From NCBI GenBank assembly GCA_002725995.1, contig PBRQ01000095.1, forward strand, positions 62,001 to 126,000: a DNA stretch of 64,000 bases, given 5' to 3'. The notes below the pieces were generated by a model, which worked only from the letters and a program-made list of their open reading frames with translations, was not told the origin of the DNA and searched no databases. Below are positions 16,690 through 25,884 of the stretch, in pieces. Every line of letters begins with the position of its first letter. Within the stretch, counting starts at the first letter, position 1. The stretch is from Gammaproteobacteria bacterium (GTDB lineage Bacteria > Pseudomonadota > Gammaproteobacteria > Pseudomonadales > Azotimanducaceae). Made by a program: the position numbers and the translations under genes.

Positions 16690-19440
16690 ATGGTGCAAAC
16701 CAGACGAGAATTTATCAAGAATGCTTCTGTTTCAGCAGTTTCATTATCTCTCAGCCGGCTGTCTTTCGATGCATCCGCGCAGAGCGGAGGGGTCGCCCCT
16801 GCAACCGTTGAATACGGTGACTGGCGAGATGTCTATAAGAACAAGTGGGCCTGGGACAAGGTCGTTAGCAGCACACACAGCTGTAACTGTAACCACAACT
16901 GTTCGTGGAAACTCTATGTTAAGGAAGGCATTGTCTGGCGGGAAGAGCAGAATGCCACCTATAAACACCTGCATAAGGGCCTGGCAGATGACAACCCCCA
17001 GGGTTGTCAAAAAGGTGCTGCCTTCAGTAACCAGATGTATAGCGAAAACAGATTGCGTTATCCACTGAAACGTGTGGGCGAACGTGGTTCACGAAACTGG
17101 AAAAGGGTCAGCTGGGATGAGGCTCTGACGGACATTGCCAAGTCAACCGTCGAGGTGGTCAGGGATGAAGGCGCTGACCGAATTATTATTCCAATGGCTA
17201 CCCAGGGGACGGCAGCCAAGTCGCGATACGCTAACGCTATCGGTGGTGTCGTTATTGAACCCTATGGTGATATTGGTGATGCCCACAATGGTGCCAGCAT
17301 GACGACCGGCACTTTGTTTCACAATGCCACGTCTGATTCCAGAATGATGGCTGACTGCATCATCATGTGGATCTATAACCCATCTTCCACGCGAATTGCC
17401 GATGCACACCATCTCTCTGAGGCCCGATATGGTGGTACAACTATTGTCAGTGTTTCCCCGGATCAGAATCCATCACATATGCATGCTGATTACTGGGTAA
17501 ACCCTGAACCTGGCACTGACCACGGCATGGCGCTGGCAATGGCACATATCATTGTTCGCGATGATCTCTATGACGAAGGCTTCCTGCGTGAACAAACAGA
17601 TATGCCTTTCCTCGTCCGGATGGACAACAAGAAATTCCTGCGAGCTTCTGATTTTGAGGCAGATGGGTCAGATGAAGTTTTCTACGTCTGGGATAGGAAA
17701 ACTAATAAAGCAGTCCAACCTCCTGGTTCAATGGGATCAGCAGATAAGACCCTCATTCTTGGTGATACTGACCCGGCATTAGAAGGCAAGTGGCAGGTTA
17801 ATCTTGCGAGCGGTGAGAGTGTAGAAGTCACAACCGTTTTTGAATTAATGAAGCTGAGCCTTGCGGGAAATACGCCTGAGTATGGAGAAAAGGTTACCGG
17901 TGTTGGTGCCAAGACCCTGGAAAAGATTGCTGCAATTTATGCGAATTCAGAGACTGCGCTCATTCAGTGTGGCTGGGGTATGCCAAAAATTTACCACGGT
18001 GACCTGCTGCAAAGAGCCATATTCTTGCTGTCTGCCCTGACGGGCAATACCGGTAAGGTAGGTGGGGGTGTTTTTGTTGGCGGCATCGTTGAATCCGGTA
18101 GCCCCATCACTTTTCCGACCAAGTATTTCAATGGCAAACACCGGGTAATTCCTGGGGCAACCTGGCTCTATGTCCACGGTGGGCTCAATAAAGTATCGAG
18201 CCGCTGGACCCCCGTTCCTGGAGAAAAGACTGCCGATGAGTACATTATGGAAGGCCTTGAAAAAGGCTGGATGCCAATCTGGCCGAAACCAGGAGAAGAT
18301 CCCAGAATCCTGATTGAATGTGGTTCAAATCTGTTGCGCCGAACCCGCATGAACCATGTGTTGCGCGAGAACCTGTGGCCGAAGTTGAAGCTTGTAGTGA
18401 CCATCGACTTCCATATGAGTTCATCTGCCCTTGAGTCTGACTATGTCCTACCAGCGGCTGGCTACTACGAATCATCCGCGATTAAGTATTCAGACTCTGC
18501 ATCGCCTTACCATGTAATGCGTCAGCAGGCGGTTGAACCGATAGCAGAATCTCGCCAGGAATGGTGGATATTTGCCGAGTTGTGTAAGCGCATTCAAAAG
18601 ATGGCGCCCGGCATGGGAATCACCCAGTATGAGGATAAGGACCTGGGGCTGACCAGGGATCTCAGCGATATTTATGATGTATATACTGAAAACGGAAAGT
18701 ACCCTGAAGACGTTGATACCATGGAGTTCGTGAAACTCGAAATGGCAACCAGCCCTGCTTACAAGGGTATCGATTTTGAGGAGTTCCGTGACAAGGGGCA
18801 GGTAAACTGGGTCAATGAAGGGGGAAGAAGAAGCCCTACATCGAGAGCTACCTACGAGTTTACACCGGGTACGCCGCATGCTGATTCGTCAGATCAAGTG
18901 AGCAAAAAAATGCCCTGGTTTACCCTGACTGGGCGTACCCAATTTTACCTGGACCATGACTGGTTCCTTGAGTTTGGTGAGGAACTACCAGTGTATGTTC
19001 CGCCACCCGCAATGGGTGGAGACCATCCGTTTCGCCTGACCTGTGGTCATGCGCGCTGGTCAATTCATTCGTTTATGCGGGATAACGAACTGATGTTGCG
19101 CCTGCAGCGCGGTGAACCAATTATGTATATGAATGATGAGGACGCGGCAGAACGCGGAATTGAAGACCATGAAATAGTTGAAGTGTTTAACGATGTTGGT
19201 TCCTTCAAAGTACACATCAAGACCACGCCCTTGATGCAGCGATACCAGTTACACAGTTACCATGCCTGGGAGCGATATATGTTTACTGGCGGACATAGCC
19301 ATGCTGCTGTTCAGGCGTCACAGATTAAACCGCTGGGTATGGTGGGTAATTATGGCCATTTGAAGTATTCGGTAGGGTTCTACCAGCCAACCAATGTTGA
19401 TAAGGGTGCCCGGGCAGATGTCCGTCGCCTTGCCGGCTGA
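16690..19440 (+). CDS. Molybdopterin catalytic (alpha) subunit, ethylbenzene/steroid-C25-dehydrogenase type
   Basis: A 916-residue member of the type II DMSO-reductase family. It starts with a Tat signal (TRREFIKNASVS, cleavage near DASA-QS), so the folded holoenzyme goes to the periplasm. The FS0 cluster ligands are His63, Cys67, Cys71 and Cys106, the H-x3-C-x3-C-x34-C arrangement shared with NarG and EbdA. A molybdenum Asp is probably in GDIGD (194-197). Relatives hydroxylate hydrocarbons with water at benzylic or tertiary carbons, or reduce nitrate, chlorate or selenate. The gamma subunit downstream and the catabolic context favour a hydroxylating dehydrogenase. I chose the ATG at 16690, which is preceded by AAAGGGG. 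A small dyad (taattg-aa-caatta, 19451-19464) lies between this gene and the next. Confidence 0.9.
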   Translation: MVQTRREFIKNASVSAVSLSLSRLSFDASAQSGGVAPATVEYGDWRDVYKNKWAWDKVVSSTHSCNCNHNCSWKLYVKEGIVWREEQNATYKHLHKGLADDNPQGCQKGAAFSNQMYSENRLRYPLKRVGERGSRNWKRVSWDEALTDIAKSTVEVVRDEGADRIIIPMATQGTAAKSRYANAIGGVVIEPYGDIGDAHNGASMTTGTLFHNATSDSRMMADCIIMWIYNPSSTRIADAHHLSEARYGGTTIVSVSPDQNPSHMHADYWVNPEPGTDHGMALAMAHIIVRDDLYDEGFLREQTDMPFLVRMDNKKFLRASDFEADGSDEVFYVWDRKTNKAVQPPGSMGSADKTLILGDTDPALEGKWQVNLASGESVEVTTVFELMKLSLAGNTPEYGEKVTGVGAKTLEKIAAIYANSETALIQCGWGMPKIYHGDLLQRAIFLLSALTGNTGKVGGGVFVGGIVESGSPITFPTKYFNGKHRVIPGATWLYVHGGLNKVSSRWTPVPGEKTADEYIMEGLEKGWMPIWPKPGEDPRILIECGSNLLRRTRMNHVLRENLWPKLKLVVTIDFHMSSSALESDYVLPAAGYYESSAIKYSDSASPYHVMRQQAVEPIAESRQEWWIFAELCKRIQKMAPGMGITQYEDKDLGLTRDLSDIYDVYTENGKYPEDVDTMEFVKLEMATSPAYKGIDFEEFRDKGQVNWVNEGGRRSPTSRATYEFTPGTPHADSSDQVSKKMPWFTLTGRTQFYLDHDWFLEFGEELPVYVPPPAMGGDHPFRLTCGHARWSIHSFMRDNELMLRLQRGEPIMYMNDEDAAERGIEDHEIVEVFNDVGSFKVHIKTTPLMQRYQLHSYHAWERYMFTGGHSHAAVQASQIKPLGMVGNYGHLKYSVGFYQPTNVDKGARADVRRLAG

Positions 19441-19475
19441 TATTTGACAATAATTGAACAATTAATGGTAAGAAT

Positions 19476-20135
19476 ATGAAAGCAGAATATATTAAGAATG
19501 TTGATTTGAAACAGCTTCGGGATCTCAAGTCCAGTTTTTGGAAAAAGGTTCAGGCGAATAAACTGCCCATGAATCCGACGCCTGTTGCGATGCAGCCGAC
19601 CCAGGCAATCCGTAGTGAATGGGAAGACAAACCGTTTGGGCTGGTCGAGGAAGTCAGCCTCAGTGCTGCCCATAATGGTCGCTTTATTGCCTTCAGGCTG
19701 GAGTGGAAAGACCCCAATCAGGATGCGAAGCGTAACGACAATAGCATTTTTAGTGACGGTGCCGCGGTTATGCTCGCGAGTGAGCCAGGCGCGCCGATTA
19801 CGATGATGGGGGCGCCAGGACTGCCGGTGAATATTCTTTACTGGCGTGCAGATGAGGGTGAAACGGGAAGGAATATTGTTGCCGAGGGGATTGGTACATC
19901 CAAGACGGTAGATCAGGAGATGGTCGTTTGTACGGAGCATTGGGCTGATAACAAATGGCAGCTGATCATTGCGCGACCCATGAAGATAGAAACCAAAGAA
20001 AGCATAGCCCAATTGTCCCCTGGCGAGGATATGTCCTACGGCGTTGTTATCTGGAATGGAGCCGGAGGAGAACGTGCGGGTATTAAATCCTATGCCGCAG
20101 GCCGGGATCAATTGGTTGTTGGTGAAGCAGGCTAA
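19476..20135 (+). CDS. Heme b-binding gamma subunit of the molybdenum dehydrogenase
   Basis: A 219-residue protein of the EbdC/DdhC/SerC type, which holds one b heme and passes electrons from the iron-sulfur chain to an outside acceptor. In ethylbenzene dehydrogenase the heme is ligated by Met and Lys. Candidate equivalents here are Met110/Met111 (in TMMGAPG) and Lys204 (in GIKSYAAG). The sheet-forming core (EEVSLSAAHNGRFIAFRLEW, SDGAAVMLAS, GLPVNILYW) is typical. I see no signal peptide, which suggests export together with the Tat-dependent alpha subunit. The gene sits between alpha and beta, whereas ebd, ddh, ser and clr operons place beta directly after alpha. The ribosome binding site is weak. 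Confidence 0.85.
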   Translation: MKAEYIKNVDLKQLRDLKSSFWKKVQANKLPMNPTPVAMQPTQAIRSEWEDKPFGLVEEVSLSAAHNGRFIAFRLEWKDPNQDAKRNDNSIFSDGAAVMLASEPGAPITMMGAPGLPVNILYWRADEGETGRNIVAEGIGTSKTVDQEMVVCTEHWADNKWQLIIARPMKIETKESIAQLSPGEDMSYGVVIWNGAGGERAGIKSYAAGRDQLVVGEAG

Positions 20136-20168
20136 CCCAGCCCATATAAATAGAGAGGAAGTTTAATC

Positions 20169-21290
20169 ATGTCAAAGCGACAGATTTCGATGGTACTGGA
20201 TCTTAACAAGTGTATTGGCTGCAATACCTGCAGTATTGCCTGCAAACGCCTGTGGACCCGCGATGAAGGCATGGAGTACATGTGGTGGAATACGGTGAAT
20301 ACTTTGCCTGGCAAGGGTACACCGAAGAATTGGGAGGAGATGGGCGGCGGATTTCGCGATGGCAAGGCGAAGCCAGGTCATATACCCACCCGTGATGAAT
20401 TTGGAGAGGCATGGGCCTTCAACTACACCGAGGTGTTTGAAGGTGGCAAGAAAGGCAAAGGCTCTCATCTGCAACCTGCCGGCAAGCCTGATTGGGGACC
20501 AAACTGGGATGAAGATCAGGGCGGTGGAAGCTACCCAAACGGCTACTCATTTTACATGCCAAGAATATGTAACCACTGTTCAAACCCGGCCTGTCTTGAA
20601 GCCTGCCCAAGGAATGCGATAGAGAAAAGAAGGGAAGACGGAATCGTCACCGTAAACGAAGAGCGATGCCGTGGTTATCGGTTCTGTATGTCTGCATGCC
20701 CCTACAAGAAGATCTATTTCAATGAGCAGACTAAAACGGCACAAAAATGCATTTTCTGTTTTCCTCGCATTGATCAGGGCGTCGCGCCAGCCTGTGCACG
20801 TCAGTGCCCCGGGCGCCTTCGCTTTGTTGGTTATAGGGATGATGAGGAAGCGCCGATCTGGAAACTGGTTGAGAAATGGAAAGTAGCGATACCGCTACAC
20901 CCGGAGTATGGAACTGAACCGAATGTTTTTTATGTTCCACCCTTGAACCCTGCGGCCTTTGATGAGAAGGGTAATATCGATGAGTCGAAGCCTAGGATTC
21001 CGGATGAATATCTAATCTCGGTCTTCGGGCCTCAGGTGCTCGATTCGCTCAAGATTCTAAAGGCTGAAATGGCTAAGCGGAAAGCGGGTGAACCATCTGA
21101 ACTGATGGATATTCTGATTGCCTACAAGTGGGAAGATAACTTTGGTGGTTTCGACCGAGATCCACAGACGATTGATTGGCAAATGACGGCGGGTGAAACG
21201 CATCCCATGGCAGATGACAGTAATGGTCGTTTTGCCGGCAGCGATGAAGTGAGCCCGGTGAAGATTATTGACCCCAGGGCGAAAGCATAA
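20169..21290 (+). CDS. Iron-sulfur (beta) subunit of the molybdenum dehydrogenase
   Basis: A 373-residue electron-transfer subunit with four cysteine groups for FeS clusters: CIGCNTCSIAC (from Cys15), CNHCSNPACLEACP (about 137), CRGYRFCMSACPY (about 168) and CIFCFPRIDQG..CARQCPG (about 195-215). In the third group Tyr stands where one Cys of a [4Fe-4S] site would be, matching the Trp in NarH, so this cluster is probably [3Fe-4S]. It carries no signal peptide, which is normal for subunits that travel with the Tat-tagged partner. It starts with an AGAGGAAG ribosome binding site 33 bp after the gamma gene. It relays electrons from the alpha-subunit cofactor to the gamma heme. Confidence 0.93.
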   Translation: MSKRQISMVLDLNKCIGCNTCSIACKRLWTRDEGMEYMWWNTVNTLPGKGTPKNWEEMGGGFRDGKAKPGHIPTRDEFGEAWAFNYTEVFEGGKKGKGSHLQPAGKPDWGPNWDEDQGGGSYPNGYSFYMPRICNHCSNPACLEACPRNAIEKRREDGIVTVNEERCRGYRFCMSACPYKKIYFNEQTKTAQKCIFCFPRIDQGVAPACARQCPGRLRFVGYRDDEEAPIWKLVEKWKVAIPLHPEYGTEPNVFYVPPLNPAAFDEKGNIDESKPRIPDEYLISVFGPQVLDSLKILKAEMAKRKAGEPSELMDILIAYKWEDNFGGFDRDPQTIDWQMTAGETHPMADDSNGRFAGSDEVSPVKIIDPRAKA

Positions 21291-21332
21291 GTTTGTCAGT
21301 GACTTTATTGAATATAAATACAAGAACTGACT

Positions 21333-21980
21333 ATGACGGAGATTGATGCGAGTCAGGTGGCCATGCACCGAAGCTTGGCTTACGGACTGTTTGCTCAACT
21401 TTATGAGTATCCTGATGAGACGCTTCACCAGAAGTTGACCAGCGAAGGCCTGTTGGAACAGCTCGAGCAATCAGTGCTTGTAGTGGACGAATCTGTGCAA
21501 GGAGCTGCTCTCTGGTCACTGGATCTGGAAGACATGGTTTTATCGCAACTGCAGAGTGATTTCACTCGACTATTTGATGTTGGTGCGATAGGGCGCCCAC
21601 CCTGCCCATTGGACGGAGGGGCGTACGCTGGTGCTGCGCGGATGAAAAGCATGGAGGAATGCCTGCGTTTCTATAACCATTTTGGTCTACAGCTCAACCA
21701 GGAAATGAAGGCCATGCCTGATCAGCTAGGTACAGAACTTGAGTTTTTACATTTTTTATCACATCAACAGGTGCAATTGCTTGAGGATCAACAAAGCGGC
21801 CAATCATACTGGCAGGCAGAGTGTGATTTCCTTGATCGTGAGTTGCTGTTCTGGTTTCCCAAAATGATTACAGAATTGAATAAGCTTGAAGGGGCGCCAT
21901 TTTATAAGTCTCTCAGTATTGTACTAGAGTCATTCTTTGGAGCAGTGGCTCGTCGAGTTGCTGTTACTGACATGTCGTGA
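21333..21980 (+). CDS. TorD-family assembly chaperone of the molybdenum dehydrogenase
   Basis: A 215-residue, all-helical cytoplasmic protein of the TorD/DmsD/NarJ group. Visible landmarks are the N-terminal RSLAYGLFAQLYEYPDE and the central FDVGAIGRPPCPLDGGAY and LGTELEFLHFLSHQQ segments. Such proteins bind the Tat signal of the catalytic subunit and hold it until the molybdenum cofactor is in place. As the fourth gene of the operon it corresponds to EbdD. It is encoded 42 bp after the beta subunit in the same direction and is followed by 115 bp before the next ligase gene. Confidence 0.87.
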   Translation: MTEIDASQVAMHRSLAYGLFAQLYEYPDETLHQKLTSEGLLEQLEQSVLVVDESVQGAALWSLDLEDMVLSQLQSDFTRLFDVGAIGRPPCPLDGGAYAGAARMKSMEECLRFYNHFGLQLNQEMKAMPDQLGTELEFLHFLSHQQVQLLEDQQSGQSYWQAECDFLDRELLFWFPKMITELNKLEGAPFYKSLSIVLESFFGAVARRVAVTDMS

Positions 21981-22000
21981 CCAGGCCAATGAAATACGTT

Positions 22001-22038
22001 CCTGACCAAGCGCTCGATAGACTGTCGATATGGTCAGG
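22001..22038. promoter_or_regulatory. Inverted repeat upstream of the second acyl-CoA ligase
   Basis: A perfect 8-bp dyad, cctgacca (22001-22008) and tggtcagg (22031-22038), with a 22-bp middle that contains the direct repeat tcgata. It lies just after the chaperone gene and 58 bp before the ATG at 22096. It could be a regulator site or a stem in the message. It does not match the palindromes at 5723-5770 and lacks a T-tract, so I do not call it a terminator. Confidence 0.3.
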
Positions 22039-22095
22039 CAAGTTTGACTGGAGAAGAGATAGATTGAACAAAGAAAAACTAGAGGGTACATATCA

Positions 22096-23733
22096 ATGGA
22101 TCTAAGTGTCAACACGCTACCACAATTGCTGGAAACCGCCGTCTCTGCCTGGGGTGATCGAACCGCGCTGATAACCGAAGATGGTAGGTGGACCTACAAG
22201 CAGGTTTCTGAACAAGTTGATCTCTATGCTAGAGCCCTCATCGCGCAGGGAGTTGGCAAGGGTACACGCTTGGGTCTCCTGTCAGAGAATACCCCAGAGT
22301 GGATTTTCTTCTCGTTTGCCGCTACTGGAATAGGTGCGATTCTTGCCCCGATCAGTACTTTTGCACGCAGGGAAGAAATTGCCTATCAACTAAGACATTC
22401 TGATGTCCAGCAGTTGTATATGACCGCACGCTTTCTTAAGGCCGACTATCAGGAAATTGTTGAAGACCTGCTGCCTGAACTGAGCGCTTCATCGAACAAA
22501 GAAATATATTCCATGTCTTTCCCCGCGTTGAGGCGGATAACCATAAAGAACGCTGATCATATCCCGTCAGCGGCACAGCCTTGGGAGGATTTCCTGGCAG
22601 GCGCAGGCGACGTACCCGTGAGCCTGTTGTCAGAGCTTCGAGCAGATGTTGATCCAGAGGATGAGTGTTATTTGTTGTATACGTCTGGCACCACCGCAAA
22701 TCCGAAAGGTGTTCTACACCGTCAGAAGTCGATCGCCAGAAATGGCATCCTGATTGGAAAGCATGAGATGCTGGATGAGAAAGATGTTGTTTGGTTCTAC
22801 TTCCCATTTTTCTTTTGTGCTGGTTGTGTGAATGTGCTTCTGGGTACCTTTTCGACCGGCGCATCGCTGATCCTTCAGCCTACATTCGATCCGGGAAGTG
22901 CTATCGAGCTGATTGATAGAGAAAAGGCTACGGCCTGGCACCTCTGGCCGCATCAGTTGAAAGCGCTATTTGATCACCCAGACTGGCAAACCAAAGATCA
23001 TTCAACATTGCACAAAGGAACTGGTGCCTTCGATTTGATGCTGGAAGTTGGTGATACTTTTAATGGCGTCGGCGGGGTCGGCATGTATGGCATGACGGAA
23101 ACATGCACAGCATTTACCTGTACCTTCGCAGATGATTCAGAGGAAGTCAGAGGTTCGACCAACGGTCGAGTGATGGATGGAAGTGAGATCAAGGTAGTCG
23201 ACCCGGATTCGAGCGAGGTGCTTGGTGCCGATTCCATTGGTGAGATTTGTGTTAAGGGTCCGTCCGTTTTCAGAAGGTACTACAAGGTGGATCCGGAGCT
23301 AACCTTCGATACTGATGGGTTTTTCCATACGGGTGACCTTGGCTATCTGAATAGCGATGGGCGCCTGTTTTTTGAGCAAAGAAAAAAAGACATGATAAAG
23401 AGCGGAGGTATCAATATCAGCCCGGCTGATATTGAGCAGACGCTATCTGGTCTTGACGAAGCGCTGGAGGTTTACGCATTCCCACTACCGGGGGGGGAGC
23501 GTGGTGAGCTGGTTGGCGCAGCCTTGGTATTGTCCGATGAAGGGTGTGAAAACGAACGTATTATTTCTTTCTGTCGTGAGCAGTTCTCATCCCATAAGCG
23601 CCCCTCTCTAATACTATTGGTAAATAAAAGTGATATTCCTATGACAGGCTCCGGGAAGGTGCAGAAAGTAAAGCTTGCAGAGATGCTGCTAAGCGAATCA
23701 GAAAAGAAATCAACTCGATGTGTTGTGGTTTGA
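22096..23733 (+). CDS. Acyl-CoA synthetase (AMP-forming), second copy
   Basis: A 545-residue adenylate-forming ligase with LLYTSGTTANPKGVLHRQ around residue 194-211, the acid-binding region MYGMTETCTAF near 330, TGDLGYLNSDGRLFFEQR near 415, and the C-terminal PMTGSGKVQKVKL with the catalytic Lys. It is only distantly similar to the ligase at 6007, so the two probably activate different acids in the pathway. GAGGG 8 bp before the ATG is a plausible ribosome binding site. It is the last enzyme gene before the TetR pair and reads in the same direction as the molybdenum-enzyme operon. Confidence 0.9.
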   Translation: MDLSVNTLPQLLETAVSAWGDRTALITEDGRWTYKQVSEQVDLYARALIAQGVGKGTRLGLLSENTPEWIFFSFAATGIGAILAPISTFARREEIAYQLRHSDVQQLYMTARFLKADYQEIVEDLLPELSASSNKEIYSMSFPALRRITIKNADHIPSAAQPWEDFLAGAGDVPVSLLSELRADVDPEDECYLLYTSGTTANPKGVLHRQKSIARNGILIGKHEMLDEKDVVWFYFPFFFCAGCVNVLLGTFSTGASLILQPTFDPGSAIELIDREKATAWHLWPHQLKALFDHPDWQTKDHSTLHKGTGAFDLMLEVGDTFNGVGGVGMYGMTETCTAFTCTFADDSEEVRGSTNGRVMDGSEIKVVDPDSSEVLGADSIGEICVKGPSVFRRYYKVDPELTFDTDGFFHTGDLGYLNSDGRLFFEQRKKDMIKSGGINISPADIEQTLSGLDEALEVYAFPLPGGERGELVGAALVLSDEGCENERIISFCREQFSSHKRPSLILLVNKSDIPMTGSGKVQKVKLAEMLLSESEKKSTRCVVV

Positions 23734-23791
23734 TGAGTTTAGAACTAATTGACTCCGCACTCGTTTGTGTAGAAAACATGAACTCTGAAGC

Positions 23792-24445
23792 ATGAAAAAG
23801 AGACATCAATATCAATCGGACAGGCAATTGAAGCGTCAGGAAAATATCCTGTACACGACGAGGAAGCTCGCCAGTAAGGTTAGATATGAGGGTTTGACCA
23901 TGCGCGGAATTGCGCAAGCGTCAGAAGTCTCACCAAAAACACTTTACAACCTCTTCTCAAGCAAAGATGAGCTTCTTGCAGCAGCGCTGGAAGACTTAGT
24001 GGGTATTGTCCAGGAATCAATGGGAAACTACTCAGATTTGAGGGGTATTAATTACATTTTGACGAAAAGGAAAATTTCCAGCGAAGCAATTATGCGGTCA
24101 CCCGGCTTTGCCAATGTGATTATTACCTTGTTCTTCAAGGCAAAACCAGGGGACAGGCTTGTTTCTGCATTGCTCGGTGGAGTCGAGCAGGAGATAGTTG
24201 AACAACTGCAGTTCGAGAAAGATGAGGGTAGCATTGCGGCGGACCTAGACCTGGCTAAAGTGAGTGCTCACTTGACGGCGCAGACCTGGGGCGGTTTGTT
24301 GTTGTGGGATAAGGGGTTGATTAGCCTTGATCAGCTTGGTGATGAGATTCGTCGAAGTTTTCTGCTCACGTTTGTTGGCATTACTAGTGGTAAGAAAAAA
24401 AACAAGCTTCTGCAGGAACTGATTGGTATGGGTAATCGGGAATAA
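23792..24445 (+). CDS. TetR-family regulator (tandem copy 1)
   Basis: A 217-residue TetR-type repressor. The N-terminal DNA-binding domain (about residues 12-65) contains the helix-turn-helix GLTMRGIAQASEVSPKTLYNLFSSKDELL. The C-terminal ligand-binding half is helical and not recognisable further. It is clearly paralogous to the next gene, with near-identical recognition helices. Its TAA stop overlaps the ATG of that gene by one base, so the two are translationally coupled. The position at the end of the catabolic run suggests control of the pathway in response to a CoA ester or substrate (inference). Confidence 0.9.
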   Translation: MKKRHQYQSDRQLKRQENILYTTRKLASKVRYEGLTMRGIAQASEVSPKTLYNLFSSKDELLAAALEDLVGIVQESMGNYSDLRGINYILTKRKISSEAIMRSPGFANVIITLFFKAKPGDRLVSALLGGVEQEIVEQLQFEKDEGSIAADLDLAKVSAHLTAQTWGGLLLWDKGLISLDQLGDEIRRSFLLTFVGITSGKKKNKLLQELIGMGNRE

Positions 24446-25092
24446 TGCAGACTACAGCAAGTACTTACAAATCTGGACGACAAGTAGAACGCCGTGTGAA
24501 GATTCTAAGAACGGCGAGGCGACTTGTCAGTGAAGTTGGTTATGACGGGCTGACTATGCGTGGATTGGCAACCGCAGCAGAGGTTTCACCGAAGACACTT
24601 TATAACCTGTTTGGCAGCAAGGACGAATTGCTGATCTTTGCCCTTGATGATCTGATGCTGGGGCTGGCTCAGTCGATTCAGAATTCTGAGAATGTAGAGG
24701 GCTTTGACTATCTTTTCCTCCGACAGGAGATACATAGCGAGGAGATATTGCGCTCGCCGAGATATGCGGCTCTAATGACAAGAGCCCTATTTCAAGCTAA
24801 GCCAAATAACAGGCTGGTGCACAGGCTACTGGCTACACCTATCAAGGAGTTTCTCGTTCATCTGACATTTGAAAAGAAAAAGGGAAAACTTATTGATGGC
24901 CTTGATATTGAACATGTTTCTCGTCAGTTGGTGCTTCAGGATTGGTGTGTCCTGCTACTCTGGAATAAGGGTGAGATCAGTCTGGAGGAAATCCCGCTGG
25001 AAAAGAAACGCGCCCTTCTCATGATACTCGTTGGTATTACCAAGGGGTCGTGTAGTCGGCAATACCAAGAGCAGTTAATGATTTTGTCCTGA
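24445..25092 (+). CDS. TetR-family regulator (tandem copy 2)
   Basis: A 215-residue TetR-type protein that shares the segment GLTMRG-A-AAEVSPKTLYNLF-SKDELL with its upstream neighbour, and also shows C-terminal similarity (VGITKG versus VGITSGKK near the end). It is a tandem duplication with the recognition helix (SPKTLYNLF) unchanged, so both proteins should read the same or very similar operators. They could form heterodimers or respond to different ligands. It starts in the stop codon of copy 1 (taatg). It is convergent with the SDR genes that follow. Confidence 0.9.
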   Translation: MQTTASTYKSGRQVERRVKILRTARRLVSEVGYDGLTMRGLATAAEVSPKTLYNLFGSKDELLIFALDDLMLGLAQSIQNSENVEGFDYLFLRQEIHSEEILRSPRYAALMTRALFQAKPNNRLVHRLLATPIKEFLVHLTFEKKKGKLIDGLDIEHVSRQLVLQDWCVLLLWNKGEISLEEIPLEKKRALLMILVGITKGSCSRQYQEQLMILS

Positions 25093-25134
25093 TCCGATAG
25101 ACCGCTAGCACATACGAACTGAGTACCTACGCAC

Positions 25135-25884
25135 TTAGCACATAGTTAAACCACCCGATACGCTAATGGCTTGACCCGTAACGAAGCTTCCATCCGGTGA
25201 TGCCAGAAAAGATACCAGTCCTGCGACTTCATTCGGGAGTGCCGGGCGGCGGAAAGGTGTAAGGCGCATAAATTGTGCCCATCCCTCTGCCGGGAACCCT
25301 TCAGGGGGTTCTGCGGAAGGTCTGGTAGGTCCCATGCAGACCGCATTGACGGTAACCGTATGACGAGCCATCTCACGTGCAAGGGATTTTGAAAAGCCGA
25401 TAATACCAGCCTTGGTAGCCGCCTGAACTGTCTCCATGGTGGCGCCAATTTTTCCTGAATCGGATGTGAGATTGATAATTCGCCCACTACCTTGCTCTCG
25501 CATGTGTTGTAGGGCCGCGTGGCATGCATAGAAGAGTCCCTTCAGATTCACGTCCAGCATCCGATCCCAGTATTTCTCATCATCGTCGAGAAATCGCCTT
25601 AAGTGATCGACGGAAAAGCAGTTGGCAAGAATATCCAGGCGCCCGAATTCCGCGACGACTTGATCAACAGTAGCGATTACCTCTTCGCGCGAAGTAATTT
25701 CTGTTTTTATGAATGTCGCCTTATGACCGGCGGCAAGCAGTTCTTCTGCAAGTGCCTGTCCTTCGGCTTCTCTGCGCGCGCTGATGATGACACTGGCTCC
25801 CTCTTCACAGAGCTTTTTTGAGATGGCCGTACCTGCTGTGCCGAGCGCGCCGAATACCAGCGCAACCTGATTCTCTAACTTCAT
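25135..25884 (-). CDS. SDR-family protein lacking the catalytic tyrosine
   Basis: A 249-residue Rossmann-fold short-chain dehydrogenase/reductase. The cofactor loop reads GALGTAGTA and the C-terminus GQAISVSGGLTMC. Two hallmarks are altered. The YxxxK motif reads QAATK (Gln154, Lys158), and the NNAG motif reads ANCFS. Without the Tyr a normal oxidoreductase reaction is doubtful; similar proteins may be lyase- or hydratase-like or regulatory. I place the start at the ATG at 25884 with AAGGAAA upstream. It is 77 bp downstream of another SDR on the same strand. Confidence 0.8.
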   Translation of the reverse strand: MKLENQVALVFGALGTAGTAISKKLCEEGASVIISARREAEGQALAEELLAAGHKATFIKTEITSREEVIATVDQVVAEFGRLDILANCFSVDHLRRFLDDDEKYWDRMLDVNLKGLFYACHAALQHMREQGSGRIINLTSDSGKIGATMETVQAATKAGIIGFSKSLAREMARHTVTVNAVCMGPTRPSAEPPEGFPAEGWAQFMRLTPFRRPALPNEVAGLVSFLASPDGSFVTGQAISVSGGLTMC

